Source: Hydractinia symbiolongicarpus (Eukaryota > Cnidaria > Hydrozoa > Anthoathecata > Hydractiniidae). Taken from it: a stretch of 64,000 bases of DNA. The notes under the pieces were generated by a model. It ran no database searches, had not been told where the DNA came from, and saw nothing but the letters and a program-made list of their open reading frames with translations. The stretch lies in the NCBI RefSeq assembly GCF_029227915.1, contig NC_079884.1:5768001-5832000 (forward strand). The letters are read 5' to 3'. Position 1 is the first letter of the stretch; each line of letters starts with the position of its first letter. Positions 26,133-40,219 of the stretch are shown here, in pieces. A program made the translations under genes and the position numbers.

Positions 26133-27478
26133 CCTGGGTACTTTCTTTGTATACTTTTGACTATACGGGCCGAGTTCGGGATTTACGGGAAGTCGCGGAT
26201 TTTCGTTTGCCGGCAAATAAACTTTTTTTATTCAGCGTCTCATCAAAAATGAAAACATTTTTAAAAACTACAAGTCTCATGGGCTTTAGTGGTGAAATAA
26301 TAATTTAAAAAATCGTTCGGGAAATGAGTTTACACCCCAGGTACTTTCTTTGTATACTTTTGACTATACGGGCCGAGTCCGGGATTTACGGGAAATCGCA
26401 GGTTTTCGTTTGCCGGCTATTAAACTTCTTTTATTCAGCGTCTCATCAAAAATGAAAACATTTTTGAAAACTACAAGTCTCATGCGTTTTAGTGGTGAAA
26501 AAATAAATTAAAAAATCGTTCGGGAAATGAGTTTACTCCCTGGGTACTATCTTTGTATACTTTTGACTATACGGGCCAAGCCCGGGATTTACGGGAAATC
26601 TCGGGTTTTCGTTTGCCGGCGATTAAACCTCTTTCATTAAGCGTTTCATCAAAAATGAAAACATTTCTGAAAACTACAAGTCTCATGCGTTTTAGTGGTG
26701 AAAAAATGACTTAAAAAATCGTTCCGGAAATGAGTTTACTCCCTGGGTACTTTCTTTGTATACTTTTGACTATACGGGCCGAGTCCGGGATTTACGGGAA
26801 ATCGAGGGTTTTTGTTTGCCGGCGATTAAACAACTTTCATTAAACGTCTCATCAAAAATGAAAACATTTCTGAAAACTACAAGTCTCATGCGTTTTAGTG
26901 GAGAAAATTAATTTAAAAAAATCGTTCGGGAAATGAGTTTACTCCCTGGGTACTTTCTTTGTATACTTTTGACTATACGGGCCGAGTTCGGGATTTACGG
27001 GAAGTCGCGGATTTTCGTTTGCCGGCAATTAAACTTCTTTTATTCAGCGTCTCATCAAAAATGAAAACATTTTTAAAAAATACAAGTCTCATGGGCTTTA
27101 GTGGCGAAATAATAACTTAAAAAATCGTTCGGGAAATGAGTTTACACCCCGGGTACTTTCTTTGTATACTTTTGACTATACGGGCCGAGTCCGGGATTTA
27201 CGGGAAATCGCAGGTTTTCGTTTGCCGGCTATTAAACTTCTTTTATTCAGCGTCTCATCAAAAATGAAAACATTTTTGAAAACTACAAGTCTCATGCGTT
27301 TTAGTGGTGAAAAAACAAATTAAAAAATCGTTCGGGAAATGAGTTTACTCCCTGGGTACTATCTTTGTATACTTTTGACTATACGGGCCAAGCCCGGGAT
27401 TTACGGGAAATCTCGGGTTTTCGTTTGCCGGCGATTAAACCTCTTTCATTAAGCGTCTCATCAAAAATGAAAACATTT

Positions 27479-28289
27479 TTGAAAACTACAAGTCTCATGC
27501 GTTTTAGTGGTGAAAAAATAAATTAAAAAATCGTTCGGGAAATGAGTTTACTCCCTGAGTACTATCTTTGTATACTTTTGACTATACGGGCCAAGCCCGG
27601 GATTTACGGGAAATCTCGGGTTTTCGTTTGCCGGCGATTAAACCTCTTTCATTAAGCGTCTCATCAAAAATGAAAACATTTTTGAAAACTACAAGTCTCA
27701 TGCGTTTTAGTGTTGAAAAAATAAATTAAAAAATCGTTCCGCAAATGAGTTTACTCACAGGGTACTTTCTTTGTATACATTCGACTATACGGGCCAAGCC
27801 CGGGATTTACGGGAAATCGCGGGATTTCGTTTGCCAGCGATTAAACCTGTTTCATTAAGCGTCTCATTAAAAATGAAAACATTTTTGAAAACTGCAAGTC
27901 TCATGCGTTTTAGTGGTGAAAAGATAATTGAAAAAATCGTTTCGGAAATGAGTTTACTCACAGGGTACTTTCTTTGTACACATTCGACTATACGGGCCAA
28001 GCCTGGGATTTACGGGAAATCGCGGGTTTTTGTTTGCCGGCGATTAAACAACTTTCATTAAACGTCTCATCAAAAATGAAAACATTTCTGAAAACTACAA
28101 GTCTCATGCGTTTTAGTGGAGAAAATTAATTTAAAAAATCGTTCGGGAAATGAGTTTACTCCCTGGGTACTTTCTTTGTATACTTTTGACTATACGGGCC
28201 GAGTTCGGGATTTACTGGAAGTCGCGGATTTTCGTTTGCCGGCAATTAAACTTCTTTTATTCAGCGTCTCATCAAAAATGAAAACATTT
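27479..28289 (+). repeat. Tandem 4-monomer unit (811 bp), copy 1
   Basis: An 811-bp unit is followed directly by a second copy at 28290-29100. Landmarks are 27771/28582 and 28116/28927. Both copies share the rare words CCCTGAGTACTATC, GCGGGATTTCGTTTGCC and CTCATTAAAAATG, indicating a recent tandem duplication. Confidence 0.8.
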
Positions 28290-29100
28290 TTAAAAACTAC
28301 AAGTCTCATGCGTTTTAGTGGTGAAAAAATAAATTAAAAAATCGTTCGGGAAATGAGTTTACTCCCTGAGTACTATCTTTGTATACTTTTGACTATACGG
28401 GCCAAGCCCGGGATTTACGGGAAATCTCGGGTTTTCGTTTGCCGGCGATTAAACCTCTTTCATTAAGCGTCTCATCAAAAATGAAAACATTTTTGAAAAC
28501 TACAAGTCTCATGCGTTTTAGTGTTGAAAAAATAAATTAAAAAATCGTTCCGCAAATGAGTTTACTCACAGGGTACTTTCTTTGTATACATTCGACTATA
28601 CGGGCCAAGCCCGGGATTTACGGGAAATCGCGGGATTTCGTTTGCCAGCGATTAAACCTGTTTCATTAAGCGTCTCATTAAAAATGAAAACATTTTTGAA
28701 AACTGCAAGTCTCATGCGTTTTAGTGGTGAAAAGATAATTGAAAAAATCGTTTCGGAAATGAGTTTACTCACAGGGTACTTTCTTTGTACACATTCGACT
28801 ATACGGGCCAAGCCTGGGATTTACGGGAAATCGCGGGTTTTTGTTTGCCGGCGATTAAACAACTTTCATTAAACGTCTCATCAAAAATGAAAACATTTCT
28901 GAAAACTACAAGTCTCATGCGTTTTAGTGGAGAAAATTAATTTAAAAAATCGTTCGGGAAATGAGTTTACTCCCTGGGTACTTTCTTTGTATACTTTTGA
29001 CTATACGGGCCGAGTTCGGGATTTACTGGAAGTCGCGGATTTTCGTTTGCCGGCAATTAAACTTCTTTTATTCAGCGTCTCATCAAAAATGAAAACATTT
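28290..29100 (+). repeat. Tandem 4-monomer unit (811 bp), copy 2
   Basis: Second copy of the 811-bp unit described at 27479-28289. The match stops near 29100, where the sequence switches to the monomer form ending CTCATGGGCTTTAGTGG. Confidence 0.78.
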
Positions 29101-31826
29101 TTAAAAACTACAAGTCTCATGGGCTTTAGTGGTGAAATAATAATTTAAAAAATCCTTCGGGAAATGAGTTTACACCCCGGGTACTTTCTTTGTATACTTT
29201 TGACTATACGGGCCGAGTCCGGGATTTATGGGAAATCGCAGGTTTTCGTTTGCCGGCTATTAAACTTCTTTTATTCAGCGTCTCATCAAGAATGAAAACA
29301 TTTTTGAAAACTACAAGTCTCATGCGTTTTAGTGGTGAAAAAATAAATTAAAAAATCGTTCGGGAAATGAGTTTACTCCGTGGGTACTATCTTTGTATAC
29401 TTTTGACTATACGGGCCAAGCCCGGGATTTACAAGAAATCTCGGGTTTTCGTTTGCCGGCGATTAAACCTCTTTCATTAAGCGTCTCATCAAAAATGAAA
29501 ACATTTCTGAAAACTACAAGTCTCATGCGTTTTAGTGGTGAAAAAATAACTTAAAAAATCGTTCCGGAAATGAGTTTACTCCCTGGGTACTTTCTTTGTA
29601 TACTTTTGACTATACGGGCCGAGTCCGGGATTTACGGGAAATCGCGGGTTTTTGTTTGCCGGCGATTAAACAACTTTCATTAAACGTCTCATCAAAAATG
29701 AAAACATTTCTGAAAACTACAAGTCTCATGCGTTTTAGTGGAGAAAATTAATTTAAAAAATCGTTCGGGAAATGAGTTTACTCCCTGGGTACTTTCTTTG
29801 TATACTTTTGACTATACGGGCCGAGTTCGGGATTTACGGGAAGTCGCAGATTTTCGTTTGCCGGCAATTAAACTTCTTTTATTCAGCGTCTCATCAAAAA
29901 TGAAAACATTTTTAAAAACTACAAGTCTCATGGGCTTTAGTGGTGAAATAATAATTTAAAAAATCGTTCGGGAAATGAGTTTACACCCCGGGTACTTTCT
30001 TTGTATACTTTTGACTATACGGGCCGAGTCCGGGATTTACGGGAAATCGCAGGTTTTCGTTTGCCGGCTATTAAACTTCTTTTATTCAGCGTCTCATCAA
30101 AAATGAAAACATTTTTGAAAACTACAAGTCTCATGCGTTTTAGTGGTGAAAAAATAAATTAAAAAATCGTTCGGGAAATGAGTTTACTCCCTGGGTACTA
30201 TCTTTGTATACTTTTGACTATACGGGCCAAGCCCGGGATTTACGGGAAATCTCGGGTTTTCGTTTGCCGGCGATTAAACCTCTTTCATTAAGCGTCTCAT
30301 CAAAAATGAAAACATTTTTGAAAACTGCAAGTCTCATGCGTTTTAGTGGTGAAAAGATAATTGAAAAAATCGTTCGGAAATGAGTTTACTCACATGGTAC
30401 TTTCTTTGTACACATTCGACTATACGGGCCAAGCCCGGGATTTACGGGAAATCGCGGGTTTTTGTTTGCCGGCGATTAAACAACTTTCATTAAACGTCTC
30501 ATCAAAAATGAAAACATTTCTGAAAACTACAAGTCTCATGCGTTTTAGTGGAGAAAATTAATTTAAAAAATCGTTCGGGAAATGAGTTTACTCCCTGGGT
30601 ACTTTCTTTGTATACTTTTGACTATACGGGCCGAGTTCGGGATTTACGGGAAGTCGCGGATTTTCGTTTGCCGGCAATTAAACTTCTTTTATTCAGCGTC
30701 TCATCAAAAATGAAAACATTTTTAAAAACTACAAGTCTCATGGGCTTTAGTGGTGAAATAATAATTTAAAAAATCGTTCGGGAAATGAGTTTACACCCCG
30801 GGTACTTTCTTTGTATACTTTTGACTATACGGGCCGAGTCCGGGATTTACGGGAAATCGCAGGTTTTCGTTTGCCGGCTATTAAACTTCTTTTATTCAGT
30901 GTCTCATCAAAAATGAGAACATTTTTGAAAACTACAAGTCTCATGCGTTTTAGTGGTGAAAAAATAAATTAAAAAATCGTTCGGGAAATGAGTTTACTCC
31001 CTGGGTACTATCTTTGTATACTTTTGACTATACGGGCCAAGCCCGGGATTTACGGGAAATCTCGTGTTTTCGTTTGCCGGCGATTAAACCTCTTTCATTA
31101 AGCGTCTCATCAAAAATGAAAACATTTCTGAAAACTACAAGTCTCATGCGTTTTAGTGGTGAAAAAATAACTTAAAAAATCGTTCCGGAAATGAGTTTAC
31201 TCCCTGGGTACTTTCTTTGTATACTTTTGACTATACGGGCCGAGTCCGGGATTTACGGGAAATCGCGGGTTTTTGTTTGCCGGCGATTAAACAACTTTCA
31301 TTAAACGTCTCATCAAAAATGAAAACATTTCTGAAAACTACAAGTCTCATGCGTTTTAGTGGAGAAAATTAATTTAAAAAATCGTTCGGGAAATGAGTTT
31401 ACTCCCTGGGTACTTTCTTTGTATACTTTTGACTATACGGGCCGAGTTCGGGATTTACGGGAAGTCGCGGATTTTCGTTTGCCGGCAATTAAACTTCTTT
31501 TATTCAGCGTCTCATCAAAAATGAAAACATTTTTAAAAACTACAAGTCTCATGGGCTTTAGTGGTGAAATAATAATTTAAAAAATCGTTCGGGAAATGAG
31601 TTTACACCCCGGGTACTTTCTTTGTATACTTTTGACTATACGGGCCGAGTCCGGGATTTACGGGAAATCGCAGGTTTTCGTTTGCCAGCTATTAAACTTC
31701 TTTTATTCAGCGTCTCATCAAAAATGAAAACATTTTTGAAAACTAAAAGTCTCATGCGTTTTAGTGGTGAAAAAGTAAATTAAAAAATCGTTCGGGAAAT
31801 GAGTTTACTCCCTGGGTACTATCTTT

Positions 31827-32435
31827 GTATACTTTTGACTATACGGGCCAAGCCCGGGATTTACGGGAAATCTCGGGTTTTCGTTTGCCGGCGATTAAAC
31901 CTCTTTCATTAAGCGTCTCATCAAAAATGAAAACATTTCTGAAAACTACAAGTCTCATGCGTTTTAGTGGTGAAAAAGTAAATTAAAAAATCGTTCGGGA
32001 AATGAGTTTACTCCCTGGGTACTATCTTTGTATACTTTTGACTATACGGGCCAAGCCCGGGATTTACGGGAAATCTCGGGTTTTCGTTTGCCGGCGATTA
32101 AACCTCTTTCATTAAGCGTCTCATCAAAAATGAAAACATTTCTGAAAACTACAAGTCTCATGCGTTTTAGTGGTGAAAAAGTAAATTAAAAAATCGTTCG
32201 GGAAATGAGTTTACTCCCTGGGTACTATCTTTGTATACTTTTGACTATACGGGCCAAGCCCGGGATTTACGGGAAATCTCGGGTTTTCGTTTGCCGGCGA
32301 TTAAACCTCTTTCATTAAGCGTCTCATCAAAAATGAAAACATTTCTGAAAACTACAAGTCTCATGCGTTTTAGTGGTGAAAAAATAACTTAAAAAATCGT
32401 TCCGGAAATGAGTTTACTCCCTGGGTACTTTCTTT
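31827..32435 (+). repeat. Three consecutive single-monomer repeats (203 bp each)
   Basis: Monomers 31827-32029 and 32030-32232 read as identical, and 32233-32435 is identical until its last part, where GAAAAAATAACTT replaces GAAAAAGTAAATT. Neighbouring monomers elsewhere usually belong to different subfamilies, so this is a local one-monomer amplification at the domain A to B transition. Confidence 0.85.
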
Positions 32436-33361
32436 GTATACTTTTGACTATACGGGCCGAGTCCGGGATTTACGGGAAATCGCGGGTTTTCGTTTGCCGG
32501 CGATTAAACTTCTTTTATTCAGCGTCTTATCAAAAATGAAAACATTTTTATAAACTACAAGTCTCATGGGCTTTAGTGGTGAAATAATAATTCAAATAAT
32601 CGTTTGGGAAATTAGTTTACTCACAGGGTACTTTCTTTGTATACATTCGACTATACGGGCCAAGCCCGGGATTTACGGGAAATCGCGGGTTTTCGTTTGC
32701 CGGCGATTAAACCTGTTTCATTAAGCGTCTCATCAAAAATGAAAACATTTTTGAAAACTGCAAGTCTCATGCGTTTTAGTGGTGAAAAGATAATTGAAAA
32801 AATCGTTTCGGAAATGAGTTTACTCACAGGGTACTTTCTTTGTATACATTCGACTATACGGGCCAAGCCCGGGATTTACGGGAAATCGCGGGTTTTCGTT
32901 TGCCGGCGATTAAACCACTTTCATTAAGCGTCTCATCAAAAATGATAACATTTCTGAAAACTACAAGTCTCATGCATTTTAGTGGTGAAAAAATAATTTA
33001 AAAATTCGTTCGGGAAATGAGTTTACTCACTGGGTACTTTCTTTGTATACTTTTGATTATACGGACCTAGTCCGGGGTTTACGGGAAATGGCGGGTTTTC
33101 GTTTGCCGGCGATTAAACTTCTTTTATTCAGCGTCTCACCAAAAATGAAAACATTTTTGAAAACTACAAGTCTTATGCGTTTTAGTGGTGAAAAGATAAT
33201 TTAAAAAATGGTTTTTGAAATGAGTTTACTCACAGGGTACTTTCTTTGTATACATTTGACTATACCGACCAAGCCCGGGATTTACGTGAAATCGCGGGTT
33301 TTCGTTTGCCGGCGATTAAACCACTTTCATTAAGCGTCTCATCAAAAATGAAAACATTTCT

Positions 33362-36300
33362 GAAAACTACAAGTCTCATGCGTTTTAGTGCTGAAAAAAT
33401 AATTTAAAAAATCGTTCGGGAAATGAGTTTACTCCCTGGGTACTTTCTTTGTATATTTTGACTATGCGGGCCGAGTCCGGGGTTTACGGGAAATGGCGGG
33501 TTTTCGTTTGCCGGTGATTAAACGACTTTTATTCAGCGTCTCATCAAAAATGAAAACATTTTTAAAAACCACAAGTGTCATTCGTTTTAGCGCTGAAAAA
33601 ATAATTTAAAAAGTCGTTCGGGAAATGAGTTTACTCCCTGGGTACTTTCTTTGTATACTTTTGATTATACGGACCTAGTCCGGGGTTTACGGGAAATTTG
33701 GGGGTTTTCGTTTGCCGCCGATTAAACTTCTTTTATTCAGCGTCTCATCAAAAATGAAAACATTTTGGAAAACTACAAGTCTTATGTGTTTTAATGGTGA
33801 AAAGATAATTTAAAAAATGGTTTTGGAAATGAGTTTACTCACAGGGTACTTTCTTTGTATACATTCGACTATACCGGCCAAGCCCGGGATTTACGGGAAA
33901 TCGCGGGTTTTCGTTTGCCGGCGATTAAACCACTTTCATTAAACGTCTCATCAAAAATGAAAACATTTCTGAAAACTACAAGTCTCATGCGTTTTAGTGG
34001 TGAAAAAATAACTTAAAAAATCGTTCCGGAAATGAGTTTACTCCCTGGGTACTTTCTTTGTATACTTTTGACTATACGGGCCGAGTCCGGGATTTACGGG
34101 AAATCGCGGGTTTTCGTTTGCCGGCGAATAAACTTCTTTTACTCAGCGTCTCATCAAAAATGAAAACATTTTTAAAAACTACAAGTCTCATGGGCTTTAG
34201 TGGTGAAATAATAATTTAAAAAATCGTTCGGGAAATGAGTTTACACCCCGGGTACTTTCTTTGTATACTTTTGACTATACGGGCCGAGTCCGGGATTTAT
34301 GGGAAATCTCAGGTTTTCGTTTGCCGGCTATTAAACTTCTTTTATTCAGCGTCTCATCAAAAATGAAAACATTTTTAAAAACTACAAGTCTCATGGGCTC
34401 TAGTGGTGAAATAATAATTCAAAAAATCGTTCGGGAAATGAGTTTACACCCCGGGTACTTTCTTTGTATACTTTTGACTATACGGGCCGAGTCCGGGATT
34501 TACGGGAAATCGCAGGTTTTCGTTTGGCAGCTATTAAACTTCTTTTATTCAGCGTCTCATCAAAAATGAAAACATTTTTGAAAACTAAAAGTCTTATGCG
34601 TTTTAGTGGTGAAAAGATAATTTAAAAAATGGTTTTTGAAATGAGTTTACTCACAGGGTACTTTCTTTGTATACATTTGACTATACCGACCAAGCCCGGG
34701 ATTTACGTGAAATCGCGGGTTTTCGTTTGCCGGCGATTAAACCACTTTCATTAAGCGTCTCATCAAAAATGAAAACATTTCTGAAAACTACAAGTCTCAT
34801 GCGTTTTAGTGCTGAAAAAATAATTTAAAAAATCGTTCGGGAAATGAGTTTACTCCCTGGGTACTTTCTTTGTATATTTTGACTATGCGGGCCGAGTCCG
34901 GGGTTTACGGGAAATGGCGGGTTTTCGTTTGCCGGTGATTAAACGACTTTTATTCAGCGTCTCATCAAAAATGAAAACATTTTTAAAAACTACAAGTGTC
35001 ATTCGTTTTAGCGCTGAAAAAATAATTTAAAAAGTCGTTCGGGAAATGGGTTTACTCCCTGGGTACTTTCTTTGTATACTTTTGATTATACGGACCTAGT
35101 CCGGGGTTTACGGGAAATTTGGGGGTTTTCGTTTGCCGCCGATTAAACTTCTTTTATTCAGCGTCTCATCAAAAATGAAAACATTTTGGAAAACTACAAG
35201 TCTTATGTGTTTTAATGGTGAAAAGATAATTTAAAAAATGGTTTTGGAAATGAGTTTACTCACAGGGTACTTTCTTTGTATACATTCGACTATACCGGCC
35301 AAGCCCGGGATTTACGGGAAATCGCGGGTTTTCGTTTGCCGGCGATTAAACCACTTTCATTAAACGTCTCATCAAAAATGAAAACATTTCTGAAAACTAC
35401 AAGTCTCATGCGTTTTAGTGGTGAAAAAATAACTTAAAAAATCGTTCCGGAAATGAGTTTACTCCCTGGGTACTTTCTTTGTATACTTTTGACTATACGG
35501 GCCGAGTCCGGGATTTACGGGAAATCGCGGGTTTTCGTTTGCCGGCGAATAAACTTCTTTTACTCAGCGTCTCATCAAAAATGAAAACATTTTTGAAAAC
35601 TAAAAGTCTTATGCGTTTTAGTGGTGAAAAGATAATTTAAAAAATGGTTTTTGAAATGAGTTTACTCACAGGGTACTTTCTTTGTATACATTTGACTATA
35701 CCGACCAAGCCCGGGATTTACGTGAAATCGCGGGTTTTCGTTTGCCGGCGATTAAACCACTTTCATTAAGCGTCTCATCAAAAATGAAAACATTTCTGAA
35801 AACTACAAGTCTCATGCGTTTTAGTGCTGAAAAAATAATTTAAAAAATCGTTCGGGAAATGAGTTTACTCCCTGGGTACTTTCTTTGTATATTTTGACTA
35901 TGCGGGCCGAGTCCGGGGTTTACGGGAAATGGCGGGTTTTCGTTTGCCGGTGATTAAACGACTTTTATTCAGCGTCTCATCAAAAATGAAAACATTTTTA
36001 AAAACTACAAGTGTCATTCGTTTTAGCGCTGAAAAAATAATTTAAAAAGTCGTTCGGGAAATGGGTTTACTCCCTGGGTACTTTCTTTGTATACTTTTGA
36101 TTATACGGACCTAGTCCGGGGTTTACGGGAAATTTGGGGGTTTTCGTTTACCGCCGATTAAACTTCTTTTATTCAGCGTCTCATCAAAAATGAAAACATT
36201 TTGGAAAACTACAAGTCTTATGTGTTTTAATGGTGAAAAGATAATTTAAAAAATGGTTTTGGAAATGAGTTTACTCACAGGGTACTTTCTTTGTATACAT

Positions 36301-36565
36301 TCGACTATACCGGCCAAGCCCGGGATTTACGGGAAATCGCGGGTTTTCGTTTGCCGGCGATTAAACCACTTTCATTAAACGTCTCATCAAAAATGAAAAC
36401 ATTTCTGAAAACTACAAGTCTCATGCGTTTTAGTGGTGAAAAAATAACTTAAAAAATCGTTCCGGAAATGAGTTTACTCCCTGGGTACTTTCTTTGTATA
36501 CTTTTGACTATACGGGCCGAGTCCGGGATTTACGGGAAATCGCGGGTTTTCGTTTGCCGGCGATT
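33362..36565 (+). repeat. 3.2-kb duplication in domain B, copy 1 (offset 3654)
   Basis: About 16 monomers recur at 37016-40219 at a constant offset of 3654 bp (18 monomers). Landmarks are 34261/37915 and the GAAAACTAAAAGTCTTATG word at 35595/39249. The pair shares AAAAACCACAAG and the alternation of GGAAATGAGTTTA and GGAAATGGGTTTA in the same positions. Only a handful of differences were seen, for example ATCGTTCCGG versus ATCCTTCCGG and GTATACATTT versus GTACACATTT. Confidence 0.8.
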
Positions 36566-37015
36566 AAACTTCTTTTATTCAGCGTCTTATCAAAAATGAA
36601 AACATTTTTATAAACTACAAGTCTCATGGGCTTTAGTGGTGAAATAATAATTCAAATAATCGTTTGGGAAATTAGTTTACTCACAGGGTACTTTCTTTGT
36701 ATACATTCGACTATACGGGCCAAGCCCGGGATTTACGGGAAATCGCGGGTTTTCGTTTGCCGGCGATTAAACCTGTTTCATTAAGCGTCTCATCAAAAAT
36801 GAAAACATTTTTGAAAACTGCAAGTCTCATGCGTTTTAGTGGTGAAAAGATAATTGAAAAAATCGTTTCGGAAATGAGTTTACTCACAGGGTACTTTCTT
36901 TGTATACATTCGACTATACGGGCCAAGCCCGGGATTTACGGGAAATCGCGGGTTTTCGTTTGCCGGCGATTAAACCACTTTCATTAAGCGTCTCATCAAA
37001 AATGAAAACATTTCT

Positions 37016-40000
37016 GAAAACTACAAGTCTCATGCGTTTTAGTGCTGAAAAAATAATTTAAAAAATCGTTCGGGAAATGAGTTTACTCCCTGGGTACTTT
37101 CTTTGTATATTTTGACTATGCGGGCCGAGTCCGGGGTTTACGGGAAATGGCGGGTTTTCGTTTGCCGGTGATTAAACGACTTTTATTCAGCGTCTCATCA
37201 AAAATGAAAACATTTTTAAAAACCACAAGTGTCATTCGTTTTAGCGCTGAAAAAATAATTTAAAAAGTCGTTCGGGAAATGAGTTTACTCCCTGGGTACT
37301 TTCTTTGTATACTTTTGATTATACGGACCTAGTCCGGGGTTTACGGGAAATTTGGGGGTTTTCGTTTGCCGCCGATTAAACTTCTTTTATTCAGCGTCTC
37401 ATCAAAAATGAAAACATTTTGGAAAACTACAAGTCTTATGTGTTTTAATGGTGAAAAGATAATTTAAAAAATGGTTTTGGAAATGAGTTTACTCACAGGG
37501 TACTTTCTTTGTATACATTCGACTATACCGGCCAAGCCCGGGATTTACGGGAAATCGCGGGTTTTCGTTTGCCGGCGATTAAACCACTTTCATTAAACGT
37601 CTCATCAAAAATGAAAACATTTCTGAAAACTACAAGTCTCATGCGTTTTAGTGGTGAAAAAATAACTTAAAAAATCGTTCCGGAAATGAGTTTACTCCCT
37701 GGGTACTTTCTTTGTATACTTTTGACTATACGGGCCGAGTCCGGGATTTACGGGAAATCGCGGGTTTTCGTTTGCCGGCGAATAAACTTCTTTTACTCAG
37801 CGTCTCATCAAAAATGAAAACATTTTTAAAAACTACAAGTCTCATGGGCTTTAGTGGTGAAATAATAATTTAAAAAATCGGTCGGGAAATGAGTTTACAC
37901 CCCGGGTACTTTCTTTGTATACTTTTGACTATACGGGCCGAGTCCGGGATTTATGGGAAATCTCAGGTTTTCGTTTGCCGGCTATTAAACTTCTTTTATT
38001 CAGCGTCTCATCAAAAATGAAAACATTTTTAAAAACTACAAGTCTCATGGGCTCTAGTGGTGAAATAATAATTCAAAAAATCGTTCGGGAAATGAGTTTA
38101 CACCCCGGGTACTTTCTTTGTATACTTTTGACTATACGGGCCGAGTCCGGGATTTACGGGAAATCGCAGGTTTTCGTTTGGCAGCTATTAAACTTCTTTT
38201 ATTCAGCGTCTCATCAAAAATGAAAACATTTTTGAAAACTAAAAGTCTTATGCGTTTTAGTGGTGAAAAGATAATTTAAAAAATGGTTTTTGAAATGAGT
38301 TTACTCACAGGGTACTTTCTTTGTATACATTTGACTATACCGACCAAGCCCGGGATTTACGTGAAATCGCGGGTTTTCGTTTGCCGGCGATTAAACCACT
38401 TTCATTAAGCGTCTCATCAAAAATGAAAACATTTCTGAAAACTACAAGTCTCATGCGTTTTAGTGCTGAAAAAATAATTTAAAAAATCGTTCGGGAAATG
38501 AGTTTACTCCCTGGGTACTTTCTTTGTATATTTTGACTATGCGGGCCGAGTCCGGGGTTTACGGGAAATGGCGGGTTTTCGTTTGCCGGTGATTAAACGA
38601 CTTTTATTCAGCGTCTCATCAAAAATGAAAACATTTTTAAAAACTACAAGTGTCATTCGTTTTAGCGCTGAAAAAATAATTTAAAAAGTCGTTCGGGAAA
38701 TGGGTTTACTCCCTGGGTACTTTCTTTGTATACTTTTGATTATACGGACCTAGTCCGGGGTTTACGGGAAATTTGGGGGTTTTCGTTTGCCGCCGATTAA
38801 ACTTCTTTTATTCAGCGTCTCATCAAAAATGAAAACATTTTGGAAAACTACAAGTCTTATGTGTTTTAATGGTGAAAAGATAATTTAAAAAATGGTTTTG
38901 GAAATGAGTTTACTCACAGGGTACTTTCTTTGTATACATTCGACTATACCGGCCAAGCCCGGGATTTACGGGAAATCGCGGGTTTTCGTTTGCCGGCGAT
39001 TAAACCACTTTCATTAAACGTCTCATCAAAAATGAAAACATTTCTGAAAACTACAAGTCTCATGCGTTTTAGTGGTGAAAAAATAACTTAAAAAATCCTT
39101 CCGGAAATGAGTTTACTCCCTGGGTACTTTCTTTGTATACTTTTGACTATACGGGCCGAGTCCGGGATTTACGGGAAATCGCGGGTTTTCGTTTGCCGGC
39201 GAATAAACTTCTTTTACTCAGCGTCTCATCAAAAATGAAAACATTTTTGAAAACTAAAAGTCTTATGCGTTTTAGTGGTGAAAAGATAATTTAAAAAATG
39301 GTTTTTGAAATGAGTTTACTCACAGGGTACTTTCTTTGTACACATTTGACTATACCGACCAAGCCCGGGATTTACGTGAAATCGCGGGTTTTCGTTTGCC
39401 GGCGATTAAACCACTTTCATTAAGCGTCTCATCAAAAATGAAAACATTTCTGAAAACTACAAGTCTCATGCGTTTTAGTGCTGAAAAAATAATTTAAAAA
39501 ATCGTTCGGGAAATGAGTTTACTCCCTGGGTACTTTCTTTGTATATTTTGACTATGCGGGCCGAGTCCGGGGTTTACGGGAAATGGCGGGTTTTCGTTTG
39601 CCGGTGATTAAACGACTTTTATTCAGCGTCTCATCAAAAATGAAAACATTTTTAAAAACTACAAGTGTCATTCGTTTTAGCGCTGAAAAAATAATTTAAA
39701 AAGTCGTTCGGGAAATGGGTTTACTCCCTGGGTACTTTCTTTGTATACTTTTGATTATACGGACCTAGTCCGGGGTTTACGGGAAATTTGGGGGTTTTCG
39801 TTTGCCGCCGATTAAACTTCTTTTATTCAGCGTCTCATCAAAAATGAAAACATTTTGGAAAACTACAAGTCTTATGTGTTTTAATGGTGAAAAGATAATT
39901 TAAAAAATGGTTTTGGAAATGAGTTTACTCACAGGGTACTTTCTTTGTATACATTCGACTATACCGGCCAAGCCCGGGATTTACGGGAAATCGCGGGTTT

Positions 40001-40219
40001 TCGTTTGCCGGCGATTAAACCACTTTCATTAAACGTCTCATCAAAAATGAAAACATTTCTGAAAACTACAAGTCTCATGCGTTTTAGTGGTGAAAAAATA
40101 ACTTAAAAAATCGTTCCGGAAATGAGTTTACTCCCTGGGTACTTTCTTTGTATACTTTTGACTATACGGGCCGAGTCCGGGATTTACGGGAAATCGCGGG
40201 TTTTCGTTTGCCGGCGAAT
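37016..40219 (+). repeat. 3.2-kb duplication in domain B, copy 2 (offset 3654)
   Basis: Partner of 33362-36565. A shorter repeat at an offset of 2436 bp (12 monomers; landmark 37915/40351) overlaps its right end, so the block belongs to a series built on multiples of a 6-monomer unit. Confidence 0.8.
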
